A stretch of DNA of 64,000 nucleotides from Sedimentisphaerales bacterium (GTDB lineage: Bacteria; Planctomycetota; Phycisphaerae; Sedimentisphaerales; Anaerobacaceae). The translations under genes were made by a program, and so were the position numbers. The notes under the pieces were generated by a model that saw nothing but the letters and a program-made list of their open reading frames with translations, was not told where the DNA came from and searched no databases. Of this stretch, positions 9,364-17,689 are shown piece after piece. The stretch covers positions 1 to 64,000 of the forward strand of contig JAFGRL010000184.1 in NCBI GenBank assembly GCA_016935195.1, written 5' to 3'. Positions within the stretch are counted from its first letter, which is position 1. Every line of letters starts with the position of its first letter.

Positions 9364-10143
9364 TTAACTATGTCTCTTGCGCAGCAAAATTATTGAACCA
9401 ACTGCAAAAAGAGCAATCGTTGCCGGCTCAGGAACACCGTTGATGTAGATGTCTGTCACTTCATCGGAAGAAAGAGCATGATTCCAAATGGCTGCTTCAT
9501 CTATTATGCCGTACAAGTTGCTATGGACTTCTGTTATACTGCCCACAGTAGCTGGTGCTGTGGTATAGGCCAGAGGCCCACCGGTACCACTGTATGTGCC
9601 TTCATCATCAATACCGTCTATATAGATGTCCATATCCTCCGGGCCTCTTATAACCCCCACAATATGGTACCACGTATCGCTCTGGAGTATAGATGTTCCA
9701 TATTTTGATCTCCTGTGAGAAGGACCTGTCCCCATACCATCTCCATAGGAAATCTTAATATAGTTGTCTGGCATAACTGCAAGATTTGTACCTGCATAAG
9801 GTTCCGTTTGAGCAGCATTCAGGTGTATAATTTGCTGTACAACATCCAAAGCTGACAATTTAATCCAGGCGCACAGAGAGACAGACAGCAGCGGCTTCAG
9901 GCTGGCATCGTTCCCTAAATCAACATAGTCTCCAACGCCATCAAACTGCAGAGCATCGCCGACTTTTCCTTCTGTCCAGCCTAGATCCCCATAAACCGTG
10001 CCGTGATTGCTTCCTGCTGAATCGTCCGCATTTTCTTCGAAGCGATACCAGGATACCAGCTCTGCCTTGGCTTCAATCGCTGCGAAACAAAAGACAATTG
10101 CAAAAAATAAACAAATAAATGAATTTTCCTTCCCCTTTTCCAT
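9364..10143 (-). CDS. LamG-domain PEP-CTERM protein
   Basis: A 259-residue exported protein with a signal peptide at residues about 8-28 (FICLFFAIVFCFAAIEAKA). A concanavalin-like LamG_3 domain covers about residues 30-235, with WYRFEENADDSAGSNHGTVYG and the core ALQFDGVGDYVDLG. The C-terminal tail is a textbook PEP-CTERM signal: PEP at about 238-240, a hydrophobic helix, then RKRHS. Such proteins are cut by an exosortase and delivered to the surface or matrix. The gene is monocistronic, with a sigma54-like promoter and a palindrome upstream. No exosortase gene lies in this window, but an EpsI homologue does (28003). Confidence 0.92.
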   Translation of the reverse strand: MEKGKENSFICLFFAIVFCFAAIEAKAELVSWYRFEENADDSAGSNHGTVYGDLGWTEGKVGDALQFDGVGDYVDLGNDASLKPLLSVSLCAWIKLSALDVVQQIIHLNAAQTEPYAGTNLAVMPDNYIKISYGDGMGTGPSHRRSKYGTSILQSDTWYHIVGVIRGPEDMDIYIDGIDDEGTYSGTGGPLAYTTAPATVGSITEVHSNLYGIIDEAAIWNHALSSDEVTDIYINGVPEPATIALFAVGSIILLRKRHS

Positions 10144-10191
10144 TTTTTTTCCTTTTCCTCTTCAATTCCGATACTTTGTTATAGTTATGGG

Positions 10192-10210
10192 TGCGCACAC
10201 ACTGTGCGCA
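10192..10210. repeat. Perfect 8-bp inverted repeat at predicted +1
   Basis: TGCGCACA and TGTGCGCA are separated by CAC. The repeat lies 50-67 bp upstream of the LamG start and coincides with the transcription start predicted from the sigma54-like promoter. It may be an operator or form a 5' hairpin in the mRNA. On the plus strand it is followed by a T run and could also act as a terminator, though no plus-strand gene ends nearby. Confidence 0.55.
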
Positions 10211-10219
10211 AGTTTTTTA

Positions 10220-10235
10220 TGCCTTATTTGTGCCA
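10220..10235 (-). promoter_or_regulatory. Sigma54-type -24/-12 promoter
   Basis: Read on the minus strand, TGGCACAAATAAGGCA has the -24 GG and -12 GC at exactly the RpoN spacing, and matches the consensus TGGCACRNNNNTTGCW except for AG in place of TT. The start of transcription would fall near 10209, giving a leader of about 65 nt to the LamG PEP-CTERM gene. Many PEP-CTERM genes elsewhere are controlled by RpoN with the PrsK/PrsR pair, which supports this reading. Confidence 0.6.
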
Positions 10236-10459
10236 CTCTCCTCTTCGATGTCCATATCTCCCCCGGCCAGATAACAAATTATAGACTATTATAACTACAG
10301 GATTATTTCAAGTAAAAAATCTAATTATTTTTCACTTAAGGATAGCTCTCTTCATAATAGACGTCTTCTGATAGCATTTTTAAATGCCGTTTTTTGAATT
10401 GCGATTTTGGCAAAGATTGTGTAAAGTATGCTCGAAGCACAGGTATTTGTGTAACCTTG
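10236..10459. other. Intergenic, nothing recognised
   Basis: AT-rich non-coding sequence between the sigma54-like promoter and the tRNA-Pro fragment. I saw no open reading frame with coding character, and no convincing -35/-10 pair on either strand. Confidence 0.4.
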
Positions 10460-10503
10460 CGGGGTTTAGCTCAGTTTGGCTAGAGCGCCTGCTTTGGGAG
10501 CAG
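10460..10503 (+). pseudogene. 5' half of tRNA-Pro(UGG)
   Basis: CGGGGTT (5' acceptor strand), TA, GCTC...GAGC (D arm) and CCTGC-TTTGGGA-GCAG (anticodon arm, anticodon TGG) match tRNA-Pro up to about position 42. The sequence then departs: there is no 3' acceptor strand AACCCCG downstream, and the sequence that follows (GGTGG TTTCCTA ACCAC) is only a caricature of a T arm. The break at the 3' side of the anticodon stem is typical of recombination into a tRNA gene. The gene is therefore a fragment. Confidence 0.75.
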
Positions 10504-10642
10504 TCTCGGTGGTTTCCTAACCACTTGCCAATAAGGTACTTACTATTTATGGCATAAGGACTTATGAACTGTTTTCAGACTCAAACTGGCACAATTTCTT
10601 ATCCGTCTTTCTGGCAAATGAGGTTGTCAGTAATAGGCGGAT
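10504..10642. other. Junction sequence after the tRNA fragment
   Basis: This stretch joins the tRNA-Pro half to the DUF1294 gene. It contains the small palindrome CATAAGGACTTATG and a related copy, TAAGGTACTTA, about 25 bp upstream of it. No gene is visible. It may be the remains of an attachment site or of a lost integrated element. Confidence 0.35.
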
Positions 10643-11023
10643 TTACTTGAGGAATGCCAAGAAAATCCAAGCTATTATTGCTATTTGAAAGACAAAAACA
10701 ACCCAGAAAATTGTTTGGAATGAATGCTTTCTTGTTTTGTGTAAAGGGCTTCCAGCAAATAGAGCTAAGAAATGCAACACTCGTTCAGGTATTCGTAATA
10801 ACGATGTGTTGGAAGGAGCTTTATCTAGATCATACATTATAAAAGTTGTTATGTTTATTGAGATCAAATAAGAACAAAAAGAATTTATTTGGTGGTTGAT
10901 CCTGAAGTAACAGATGAAACTTAATACGACAAATCCAGTGATAGTGCCATATATCGCGTATGGAGATAACTGTTTCTCGCCCGGAATCACATTTCTTGCA
11001 GCCAAGCATGCATAATCTTGCAA
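10643..11023 (-). CDS. DUF1294 membrane protein, with internal gap
   Basis: A 126-residue protein with three to four hydrophobic segments. [30 protein letters not shown] and [13 protein letters not shown] are the DUF1294 signatures. Between GSP and HKTRK, family members usually carry about ten residues (a G-x-x-x-G segment before R-HKT); these are absent here, so the copy has a small in-frame deletion and may be non-functional. The start is TTG at 11023 and the first 20 residues are not family-like. The coding region overlaps the transposase fragment head to head. Function of the family is unknown. Confidence 0.55.
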   Translation of the reverse strand: MQDYACLAARNVIPGEKQLSPYAIYGTITGFVVLSFICYFRINHQINSFCSYLISINITTFIMYDLDKAPSNTSLLRIPERVLHFLALFAGSPLHKTRKHSFQTIFWVVFVFQIAIIAWIFLAFLK

Positions 11024-11025
11024 TC

Positions 11026-11427
11026 AACGACAGAACGAAGCTGCTAAGTGATAACGGCTCAGCTCTTGTCGGAAAAGACTTTGGTGATTACCTGGAGGCC
11101 AAAGGTATAGGGCATATATTTGCATCGCCGTATCATCCGCAGACCAATGGCAAGATCGAATGGTATCATCGCTCGATGAAAGAAAAACTATTTTTACATG
11201 TATGGAAATTACCGGAAGAATTAGAAAAAGAGATCGCCAAGTTTGTCAGCTGGTATAACAAATGCAGGCATCATGAAGCTATTGGTAATGTGACACCTGA
11301 TGATGTCTATTTTGGCAGGCGGAAAGAAATATTGGAAAAGCGAAAACAGTTGAAAGCCAAAACAATTCTTGAAAGGAAAAGAATTAATTGTAAAATCATT
11401 GAGGGCGGAGCTGAAATCGTCTCCTAA
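11026..11427 (+). pseudogene. IS3-family transposase OrfB, C-terminal fragment
   Basis: The open frame encodes the second half of an rve/DDE integrase core. LLSDNGSAL holds the second catalytic Asp. [20 protein letters not shown] holds the catalytic Glu. [26 protein letters not shown] is the conserved C-terminal segment. The first catalytic Asp and the helix-turn-helix domain are missing, and the frame upstream of about 11026 has no transposase similarity. No terminal inverted repeats were identified. The fragment marks a dead insertion next to the truncated tRNA. Confidence 0.82.
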
Positions 11428-11514
11428 TTTAAAGGTAAATTTGTCTCATTTTTGCTGAAGACGTACATATACAGGTATGAAATAATAACAATTATTGGAG
11501 AGTGAGGTAGGGTG

Positions 11515-11661
11515 ATGAGAAGAACAATTCTTGTGATGGCAGTGTCAAATATTGCTTGGGCTACTGTCGATACCTTTGGGACGGGAGTAAATCAATTCAC
11601 AATCGACTTTGTGAGTATTTCCGGTGACATGGTAAACGGAGGAGCAAAAGAACGATTGTAA
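11515..11661 (+). pseudogene. 5' stub of a secreted SUMF1-like gene
   Basis: A 48-codon frame begins with ATG 11515 behind GGAGAGTGAGG. It encodes a short signal-peptide-like start (RRTILVMAVSNIAWA) followed by VDTFGTGVNQFTIDFVSISGD. I recognise this as the N terminus typical of planctomycete secreted formylglycine-generating-enzyme (SUMF1)-like proteins, which normally continue for more than 200 residues. Here the frame ends after a few unrelated residues. It looks like a decayed remnant, consistent with the scarred region around it. Confidence 0.5.
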
Positions 11662-11792
11662 GAAAAGTCTATCAGCTTAGCCTTTAAAATGGAATTCGAA
11701 GATACATAATAGTTGCGTGAAACAAACAGTTCTCATTATGGATAGGGTAAAAAATGAGGCGGGGATGTGGCTGATGGGTTTCACGTAGTGGA
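11662..11792. other. Non-coding tail before T2SS operon end
   Basis: There is no open frame of note between the SUMF1-like stub and the 3' end of gspM. The words GGCTGATGGGTTTCACGTAGTGGACTACTGG may be further debris of the decayed gene, but I cannot assign them. Confidence 0.3.
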
Positions 11793-12323
11793 CTACTGGA
11801 GATTCGATTTGAGAGTTGATATGTGTATTATAGCATCAAGCAGATTCGGATTAGACGCATTCCTCTGAGTATAAAAACTTTTAACCAGCAAAAAGCGGCT
11901 TGAAGACCTTGTTTTTAAAAGAATGTTAACGAGCTGCTTAATCGTTAGATTTTCCAGTTCAATCTCAGCAGTAATCTCAAAATAATCTGAATCCAGCTTC
12001 AATACATCTTGTTTCATCATTGTGATTTTTTTTATCAGGCCGGAATCTTTGAACATAGACTCCAGAAAGGGAATCAGCTCAAATCCTTTTTCTTCAAAAA
12101 CAGCTTGTTTCTTCAGATAATGCAATCTGTCTTGCATCGCAAGATATTGTGCGCTCTTTATTCGAAGCTGCTGAAGCACAGCTTGTTTTTCCGGTATTAC
12201 TCGTTTGAGAGTCTCCGTGCGCTCAATTGCAGGTCTGACAGCAAAAATAAATGACAACCATAAAGCGACAAGAATCGCGAAACCGACTAATAACCAGTGT
12301 TCTCTGCGTGTCAACCGTATCAT
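11793..12323 (-). CDS. gspM: T2SS inner-membrane protein GspM
   Basis: A 176-residue protein with a short cytoplasmic N terminus (RLTRREHWLL), one membrane helix at about residues 12-32, a coiled-coil stretch (about 38-75) and a small alpha/beta periplasmic domain. This layout and its place directly after gspL identify GspM, the bitopic partner that stabilises GspL in the assembly platform. Sequence identity within this family is always low. Its ATG overlaps the gspL stop by 4 bp. It is the last gene of the operon. Confidence 0.78.
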   Translation of the reverse strand: MIRLTRREHWLLVGFAILVALWLSFIFAVRPAIERTETLKRVIPEKQAVLQQLRIKSAQYLAMQDRLHYLKKQAVFEEKGFELIPFLESMFKDSGLIKKITMMKQDVLKLDSDYFEITAEIELENLTIKQLVNILLKTRSSSRFLLVKSFYTQRNASNPNLLDAIIHISTLKSNLQ

Positions 12324-13798
12324 TTTTGCTCCGACATTTCAAGCAACATAAAGATAGTAAAGTGTACTGATTCGTTTTTCGGCTCCCTTCGAATATCCTG
12401 GACATCCACAGATGAAAACTGTGATGCCTTCTGCAATTGTTGCTGCCAATCGTATACTGATTCAAATGATTGGGCGATCCCTTTCAGCCGTACCGATTCA
12501 GTGTCTATTAAGATATTGTTAATACTGATATTCGCCTGTTGAGGGATGCTTATGGTGATAGCACGAAGGATTTCCAAAGGACCAACACCAGATTCAGAAA
12601 TCGGGGCAAATAGCATGTAGGTTTTTCGCAGTATCTGCCACTTCTGCTCCAACTGGGCAAGAGGATTTACGATGTTTTTTTCCTCTGGAAGAACATGGAC
12701 AAAAGTTTGTCTGATTTCGTTCCTGATATTGCGGTATTTTGTCTCTAAATGTGCCAGTCGCATAAAAAGCCCTATCGGTGAGACAACTACAATTGCAGCA
12801 ATCAGTATGCCAAGAGTTGTGAGCTCCTTTCTTAGGTTTAAAGCTTGCTTCTCGCTTCTATTATCGACATTGAGAAAATTGACTCCTACGTTTTTCTCAG
12901 GTGCCAGAAGCCTCAAAGCAAGTCCCTGGGCCACGCATACTTGAGCATGGCCATTGTCGCCCGCCGTGGATTTTACCCTGGCGTAGGGATTAACAATAAT
13001 TGTTTCGCAACAGAGGCATTGTTCAATGGCAGTCTGCAACTCATTGGGAGTTTGGCCCTGGACGACCAGATAAATCTTAGTGTTCTGCTCAATCTCGGTA
13101 CCGAGAACTTTCCACCAAGTGATTCTTGCCTCGCGTGAGAAGGTCTCTATGAGTTGTTGCTGAGCTAAACCAGCATCGTTTTGCGAACGGGAGACAATCG
13201 GGATATTTCTAACGATCAAAATATCATTGTCCTTTGTGACTGCAAAGGTAAGATAGGAAGTATTTATATATACAATTATAGCAAGACCGACTGCAATTTC
13301 AGGATGATTGGTTACAATTGTAGCGTAAATCGCAAAAATATCTGCATCTACCAGCTTGGGATACATTTTTCCTTCGGCTAAGACGTTTAGCCGTTCGCGT
13401 AACGATTTTTTCGTAAGCGCTACTGTCAGCGCAGAATACTTTTCATCAGGCAGTTGGCGATATGAGTATGGCTGGGCAATTATCTCATCAGGTTTGACGG
13501 GAAAACTGTGTTCCAGAGCGGACATCTCACCTTTGTGGATTTGCTCCAGCGTGGTAGAGTCAATTTCTACATTTGTAAAAAAAGCACCATCGTGTGGGAT
13601 TCCCATAGCCACATCAGCGCGATGGTCAAATCCGTGTTGGCTAGTCAGGGACCTGAGTTTCTCTGATGGCGAATCTTTCTTTCGCCGTATTTGGGCAGTG
13701 AAGACTTTTTCAAGACAGAACTGGTCTAAGTCGCGTGCAATCTGCACCGCGCACACGTAGGAAGATGTCATGTCTATACCAATGCATCGCTTAACCAT
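12320..13798 (-). CDS. gspL: T2SS assembly-platform protein GspL
   Basis: A 492-residue protein with an actin-like cytoplasmic domain (KRCIGIDMTSSYVCAVQIA at the N terminus, PilM-like, residues about 1-320). A single membrane helix follows (GILIAAIVVVSPIGLF, about 342-358), then a coiled coil and a periplasmic ferredoxin-like domain. GspL anchors the ATPase GspE to the membrane and pairs with GspM. The gene is about 50 bp downstream of gspK and overlaps gspM by 4 bp. Confidence 0.82.
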   Translation of the reverse strand: MVKRCIGIDMTSSYVCAVQIARDLDQFCLEKVFTAQIRRKKDSPSEKLRSLTSQHGFDHRADVAMGIPHDGAFFTNVEIDSTTLEQIHKGEMSALEHSFPVKPDEIIAQPYSYRQLPDEKYSALTVALTKKSLRERLNVLAEGKMYPKLVDADIFAIYATIVTNHPEIAVGLAIIVYINTSYLTFAVTKDNDILIVRNIPIVSRSQNDAGLAQQQLIETFSREARITWWKVLGTEIEQNTKIYLVVQGQTPNELQTAIEQCLCCETIIVNPYARVKSTAGDNGHAQVCVAQGLALRLLAPEKNVGVNFLNVDNRSEKQALNLRKELTTLGILIAAIVVVSPIGLFMRLAHLETKYRNIRNEIRQTFVHVLPEEKNIVNPLAQLEQKWQILRKTYMLFAPISESGVGPLEILRAITISIPQQANISINNILIDTESVRLKGIAQSFESVYDWQQQLQKASQFSSVDVQDIRREPKNESVHFTIFMLLEMSEQK

Positions 13799-13847
13799 TG
13801 TTCTCTCTTTTGCCTATTTATACTCCGATACCCGAATGAGCGGTTTT

Positions 13848-14837
13848 TTAAACTTCTTTGTAAAGAATCACATCAATATTTTTGGTTTTCACGTTTTTTC
13901 GAAGTACTGCAACTATTTTGCAGGTAAAATTGTCAACAATTCCTTGCGACGTGACACGATAATATTGGTCTGGGTGGCTTACAGTGGCTGTCTTCTTAAT
14001 TGTCTGATAGATACTGTCTGTAACCAAAGGTAAATCCCGCAGCTCAGTTATGTTCTCAAAAGGCTTTAGCTGTCTTCGCTCAATAATCATTTCGGCCACA
14101 GAGGGGTCCTTTTCTTCCAAGAGACTCTGAATAACAAGCTTGGAGGCGGAATTGATATTGACTTTTCCGTCGCCTTTTACCGTTACGTAATCATATATGA
14201 GGTCGAATATATCCTGTTTCACGCCTTTGACTAAGAGCAGTTCTTCAATTGTCTCAAGCGAAGCATTCTTGCAAGTGTAAGGGGGCTTCAGACTGCTATA
14301 GTAGCTTGACTCTGCTCCGGGATTGTTGTGCTTTACAAAGGGCAGATACGTAACTTGTTCGTCATTGTCTGTCCAGTCGATAATTGATGGCACAAGGTCG
14401 TAGCTGATACGAGCCTGCCCAGAATTCTTTCGGTTTAACAGTTTTATGAGCTGAAGCAGTTGACCAATTCTGGTTTGATTTAGCCTGCCACTGGCATCTC
14501 TAAGCATGTTTAGATTAAATTTTCCATTCTCTTCGGAGATGGCCAACGAACACTGTCCATCACCTATAGGGAAAACAGTCTCTTGTGACAACAGGTCAGT
14601 CACATTGTTTCGTGTATGGCTATCCGAATTGGCCGCGATACTGGCGATAGCAATATTGAGCCCTGCTCTGGCGCAATTAAGTGCCTTTTCTGATTTTAAG
14701 AAACTGTTCGCAGAAGAGATGTTGGCGCGAGATTTGTAATTGAAACCAAGCACCAGCACATGTAGCAGGATGATCATGCAAAGGACAACTACAGCTATGA
14801 ATCCTTTTCGTTCTGTTTTTGCCTGTTTTATTCTCAT
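13848..14837 (-). CDS. gspK: T2SS minor pseudopilin GspK
   Basis: A 329-residue large minor pseudopilin. The prepilin site is G12|F13 (KTERKG then FIAVVVLCMI) and it lacks Glu at +5, the known peculiarity of GspK, which caps the pseudopilus tip with GspI and GspJ. The middle carries LMKS/T2SSK-like features, including KFNLNML and KVNINSASK, the latter a helix-hairpin-helix-type segment. The gene lies 15 bp after gspJ. Confidence 0.88.
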   Translation of the reverse strand: MRIKQAKTERKGFIAVVVLCMIILLHVLVLGFNYKSRANISSANSFLKSEKALNCARAGLNIAIASIAANSDSHTRNNVTDLLSQETVFPIGDGQCSLAISEENGKFNLNMLRDASGRLNQTRIGQLLQLIKLLNRKNSGQARISYDLVPSIIDWTDNDEQVTYLPFVKHNNPGAESSYYSSLKPPYTCKNASLETIEELLLVKGVKQDIFDLIYDYVTVKGDGKVNINSASKLVIQSLLEEKDPSVAEMIIERRQLKPFENITELRDLPLVTDSIYQTIKKTATVSHPDQYYRVTSQGIVDNFTCKIVAVLRKNVKTKNIDVILYKEV

Positions 14838-14852
14838 AACTTGTTAATAGCA

Positions 14853-15581
14853 TTATTTTGTAATGTTCGAACTGGCAAGGCAATTTACATACGCAGTAGT
14901 CGTGTAATGACATTGCCGATGGTTGTCATCTTGGCTTATAACAGTAATTCTTACTATACGCGGGAGGCTCTTACTGTCATTGAAATCCCACTTGGACAGC
15001 CACAGCTGTCCGTCAAAAAAGGCTAACTCGAAAGATACAATATTGGTTAAAATTGGTTGCCAATTTTTTACTGAGCCGACATTTGTAGCTGCCCCGATAA
15101 ATCGTTGCTCGCTTACGAAAAGCACACCCCTTGTTTTATCAAATTTGTAAACAACATCGAATAAGCCATTCTGTGGAACTTTGCCGCTTAATATTGTGTT
15201 CGTGGTTACTAGGTGTAAAACTTCCCCGCCGGGAATGTCGGGATTGCTATTCAAATAGTTGATCCTTCTTTTGGGTTCTGTTCTTTGCAGGGAGACTGAT
15301 TGGGCGGGATCAAAAGACTTAGCGTCTGTGTCGGAGAACGGTAACGTATCTTTTGCTGTGTTCACTGAATGTGGCGCGTAGGCGCACCGTATTTGTCGGG
15401 CCATTCGCTCCACTGTCTGGCGTAAGTATTGAAAGGGAACAATTGTGTTATCACAGGCTTCAGCGGACCTGGACGTCGCGGCAAAGCTGCCATGCAATAT
15501 AAAGAGAATCGTGACAATTATTGCAAGAGCCACGAGAATCTCAACAAGTGTAAAACTATCTTTTCTTGTTCTATTGCTCAT
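14853..15581 (-). CDS. gspJ: T2SS minor pseudopilin GspJ
   Basis: A 242-residue pseudopilin. The N-terminal SFTLVEILVALAIIV gives a prepilin cleavage between S9 and F10 with Glu at +5. The -1 residue is Ser instead of the usual Gly, which is unusual and could slow cleavage. Downstream, the QTVERMARQIR region and a beta-rich C-terminal domain match the GspJ fold. It overlaps gspI by 11 bp, implying coupled translation. Confidence 0.85.
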   Translation of the reverse strand: MSNRTRKDSFTLVEILVALAIIVTILFILHGSFAATSRSAEACDNTIVPFQYLRQTVERMARQIRCAYAPHSVNTAKDTLPFSDTDAKSFDPAQSVSLQRTEPKRRINYLNSNPDIPGGEVLHLVTTNTILSGKVPQNGLFDVVYKFDKTRGVLFVSEQRFIGAATNVGSVKNWQPILTNIVSFELAFFDGQLWLSKWDFNDSKSLPRIVRITVISQDDNHRQCHYTTTAYVNCLASSNITK

Positions 15582-16005
15582 TCAATTTCCTGTTGGCAAC
15601 GTAAGTTAACATTTGTATTTGTTTTCTGCCCATCTCCTTTTTCCAACTGACGTCTACAAGTATTTTGCGCAATCCGCTAATATCGGTTTGGTCCAACTGG
15701 GACAGTTGCAGGTCTGCCACCTCAGTTCTCCAGTTGAAGCTCAAGTTGTCTTTCTCTGTAATTCCCGTTTCGATACCGACATGCGGATAACCACGGGCCA
15801 GCGTCTCAGCGATTTTATCTTCGGCTAATGAGATAGCATGGGAGGTGCTTTTGGCTATACCGATCATGCCGACACTTCTAATATGCAAACTCATCAGCGC
15901 TGTGAGAGCGATTGAGACCATCGCAAGGGCCACGACAACCTCAACGAAGGTAAGGCCGCCGGCGCGTTCTTTCTTTATTGCTGAGAGAGTATTCTTCTTT
16001 CGCAT
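15571..16005 (-). CDS. gspI: T2SS minor pseudopilin GspI
   Basis: A 144-residue pseudopilin starting at ATG 16005, just 8 bp beyond the gspG stop. The open frame extends further upstream into gspG, but only the part from MRKKNTL is pilin-like. The prepilin peptidase site is G17|L18 (ERAGG then LTFVEVVVALAMV), with Glu22 at +5. The remainder has the GspI pattern (a helix with LAEDKIAE, then NWRTEV and a short beta sheet). GspI nucleates the tip complex with GspJ and GspK. Confidence 0.87.
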   Translation of the reverse strand: MRKKNTLSAIKKERAGGLTFVEVVVALAMVSIALTALMSLHIRSVGMIGIAKSTSHAISLAEDKIAETLARGYPHVGIETGITEKDNLSFNWRTEVADLQLSQLDQTDISGLRKILVDVSWKKEMGRKQIQMLTYVANRKLNEQ

Positions 16006-16012
16006 ATTGTGC

Positions 16013-16489
16013 TCAGCCTTCAAAGTTCCAGCTTTCAATGTCAGCGTTATCTTCTGTGCCGCCATCCTCGCCGTCTTTTCCATAAGACTCCAGGTCGTAG
16101 TCTTTGCTGTGGATTGCCGGCGAAACATAGATATATTCGTTACCCCATGGGTCCGAAGGCACTTTGTCAAGGTACCCATCACTATTGTAGCCCTTTATCC
16201 CGGGGTCTGAAACGAGCACACCAAGACTTTCGGAGGTTGTGGGGAAGCGGCCTGTATCGGTTTTGAACAAAGCCAGTGCTGATTCGATATTGCGTATATC
16301 GATTTTGGCCTTCATCCTTCGAGCTTGCTCTGGCCTTTTTAATATTCTCGGCACAATTACTGTCGACAAAAGGCCGAGAATCAGAATCACAATCATAAGC
16401 TCAATTAAAGTAAAACCGATGGCCCGCGATGGCGCAATCCCCATAGACACTGCTGGAAACGCTGGTTTTCGTTCCTTTTCTTCCATCAT
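16013..16489 (-). CDS. gspG: T2SS major pseudopilin GspG
   Basis: A 158-residue major pseudopilin. It has a 25-residue leader, the cleavage site G25|F26, the canonical FTLIELMIVILIL helix with Glu30 at +5, then the GspG hallmarks GRFPTTSESLGVL, DPWGNEYIYVSP and the C-terminal calcium-loop-like SYGKDGEDGGTEDNADI. It is the pilus subunit of the secretion piston. A gspH gene, commonly next in order, is absent; gspI follows directly. Confidence 0.95.
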   Translation of the reverse strand: MMEEKERKPAFPAVSMGIAPSRAIGFTLIELMIVILILGLLSTVIVPRILKRPEQARRMKAKIDIRNIESALALFKTDTGRFPTTSESLGVLVSDPGIKGYNSDGYLDKVPSDPWGNEYIYVSPAIHSKDYDLESYGKDGEDGGTEDNADIESWNFEG

Positions 16490-16504
16490 CTTATTGACTT
16501 TCTG

Positions 16505-17689
16505 TTAAATTAGCTGATTTATTTCGAATATAGGCAGTAAAATGGCCATCACTATGAAACCTACTATGCCTCCCATAAGCAGCAGTATGGCAGGTTCAAG
16601 CAATGAGGTGAGCGTTTTAGCGGTTATCTCAACCTCATCGTCGTACATATCTGCGATGTTTATAAGGCCTGTTTCTATCTCACCGCTGATCTGCCCCGTT
16701 GCTATTATGTGAAAGACAATGGGTGGAAACAAACGTGTTTTTTGTATTGCGTTTGCGATATTATCTCCTCTGCTGACAAGTCCCTTTACAGAGTCTAAGG
16801 CTGCTGCGATAAAACTGTTTTGAACCACACGTTTTGCAATTTCAATGGCATTGAGTATGGGAATTCCGCAGATAAGAAGCGTTCCCAGTGTTCTTGTCAG
16901 GCGTGCTATCTCTAATTTAAGGAAAAGACTGCCAAACAACGGCAGCTTCAGCTTGTAGCGATCCACAAACAATCTACCCTCTTTGGTTTTGTAAGCAGCT
17001 GCTATACCGAACAAGGCCACGCAGGCAACAATGACTATTGACACACAGTACGTTTTCGTAAAGGCACTCGCTGAAATAAGTAGTCTTGTTGGCCAGGGAA
17101 GAGTACGATTCATTTCAAGAAAGATTCCAGTGATGGTCGGCACCACAAAAGACAAAAGAAACACCACCACACCTATAGCAACGACAATCATCATTAGCGG
17201 ATAAGCGACAGCGAGCTTCACCTTGGCGACAAGGTGAAGGCGTTTCTCCATCATTTCCGCCAGGTGCAGTAACGTTTCTTCCAAAGCGCCACCTGCTTCT
17301 CCTGCTGCCACCATATTGACAAAGAGGTTTGAGAAGACGTCTGGGTGTTTTGCAAGTGCATCAGCCAGTGTACTTCCGGCATTAACATCATCTGCAACCT
17401 GTTCTATAATTACTGCTATCGGGTCTTCCCCAGAGCCAAAGCGGGCTATTTTAGGCCCAAGAATGCTTTGTAGTTGTTCTGCGAGCGCACGCAGGGCAGG
17501 TACGAGCGGCATGCCAGCATTCAGCAGTGTTGCCAACTGGCGTGTCAAACTGCATATTTCCCTTGTGCTGACCCTTCTGAGAGTGTCTCGCTTATGGGGC
17601 CGTTTCTTCGCATCAGGCATATCTTTGCGTGCCACTCGACGCTTCGGCAGTGCTCTTGTGTTCGGCAATTTACATTCAACTTCTGACAC
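16505..17689 (-). CDS. gspF: T2SS inner-membrane protein GspF
   Basis: A 394-residue polytopic protein with two tandem T2SSF domains (about residues 45-170 and 250-370) and three membrane helices at about 165-190, 215-240 and 365-388. LTRQLATLLNAGMPLVPAL and LTRTLGTLLICGIPILNAIE are the paired domain signatures. It forms the rotor-like core with GspE. The N terminus carries about 40 extra basic residues. It starts with GTG at 17689 and overlaps gspE by 14 bp. Confidence 0.93.
   Translation of the reverse strand: MSEVECKLPNTRALPKRRVARKDMPDAKKRPHKRDTLRRVSTREICSLTRQLATLLNAGMPLVPALRALAEQLQSILGPKIARFGSGEDPIAVIIEQVADDVNAGSTLADALAKHPDVFSNLFVNMVAAGEAGGALEETLLHLAEMMEKRLHLVAKVKLAVAYPLMMIVVAIGVVVFLLSFVVPTITGIFLEMNRTLPWPTRLLISASAFTKTYCVSIVIVACVALFGIAAAYKTKEGRLFVDRYKLKLPLFGSLFLKLEIARLTRTLGTLLICGIPILNAIEIAKRVVQNSFIAAALDSVKGLVSRGDNIANAIQKTRLFPPIVFHIIATGQISGEIETGLINIADMYDDEVEITAKTLTSLLEPAILLLMGGIVGFIVMAILLPIFEINQLI

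Noticed and set aside
10192-10220. Rho-independent terminator on the plus strand
   Set aside because: The hairpin and T run fit, but no plus-strand gene ends within 800 bp. The position at the predicted sigma54 start favours an operator or 5' hairpin.
16006-16182. N-terminal extension of gspI to 16182
   Set aside because: This stretch is the gspG reading region in another frame, and the pilin leader starts at 16005.
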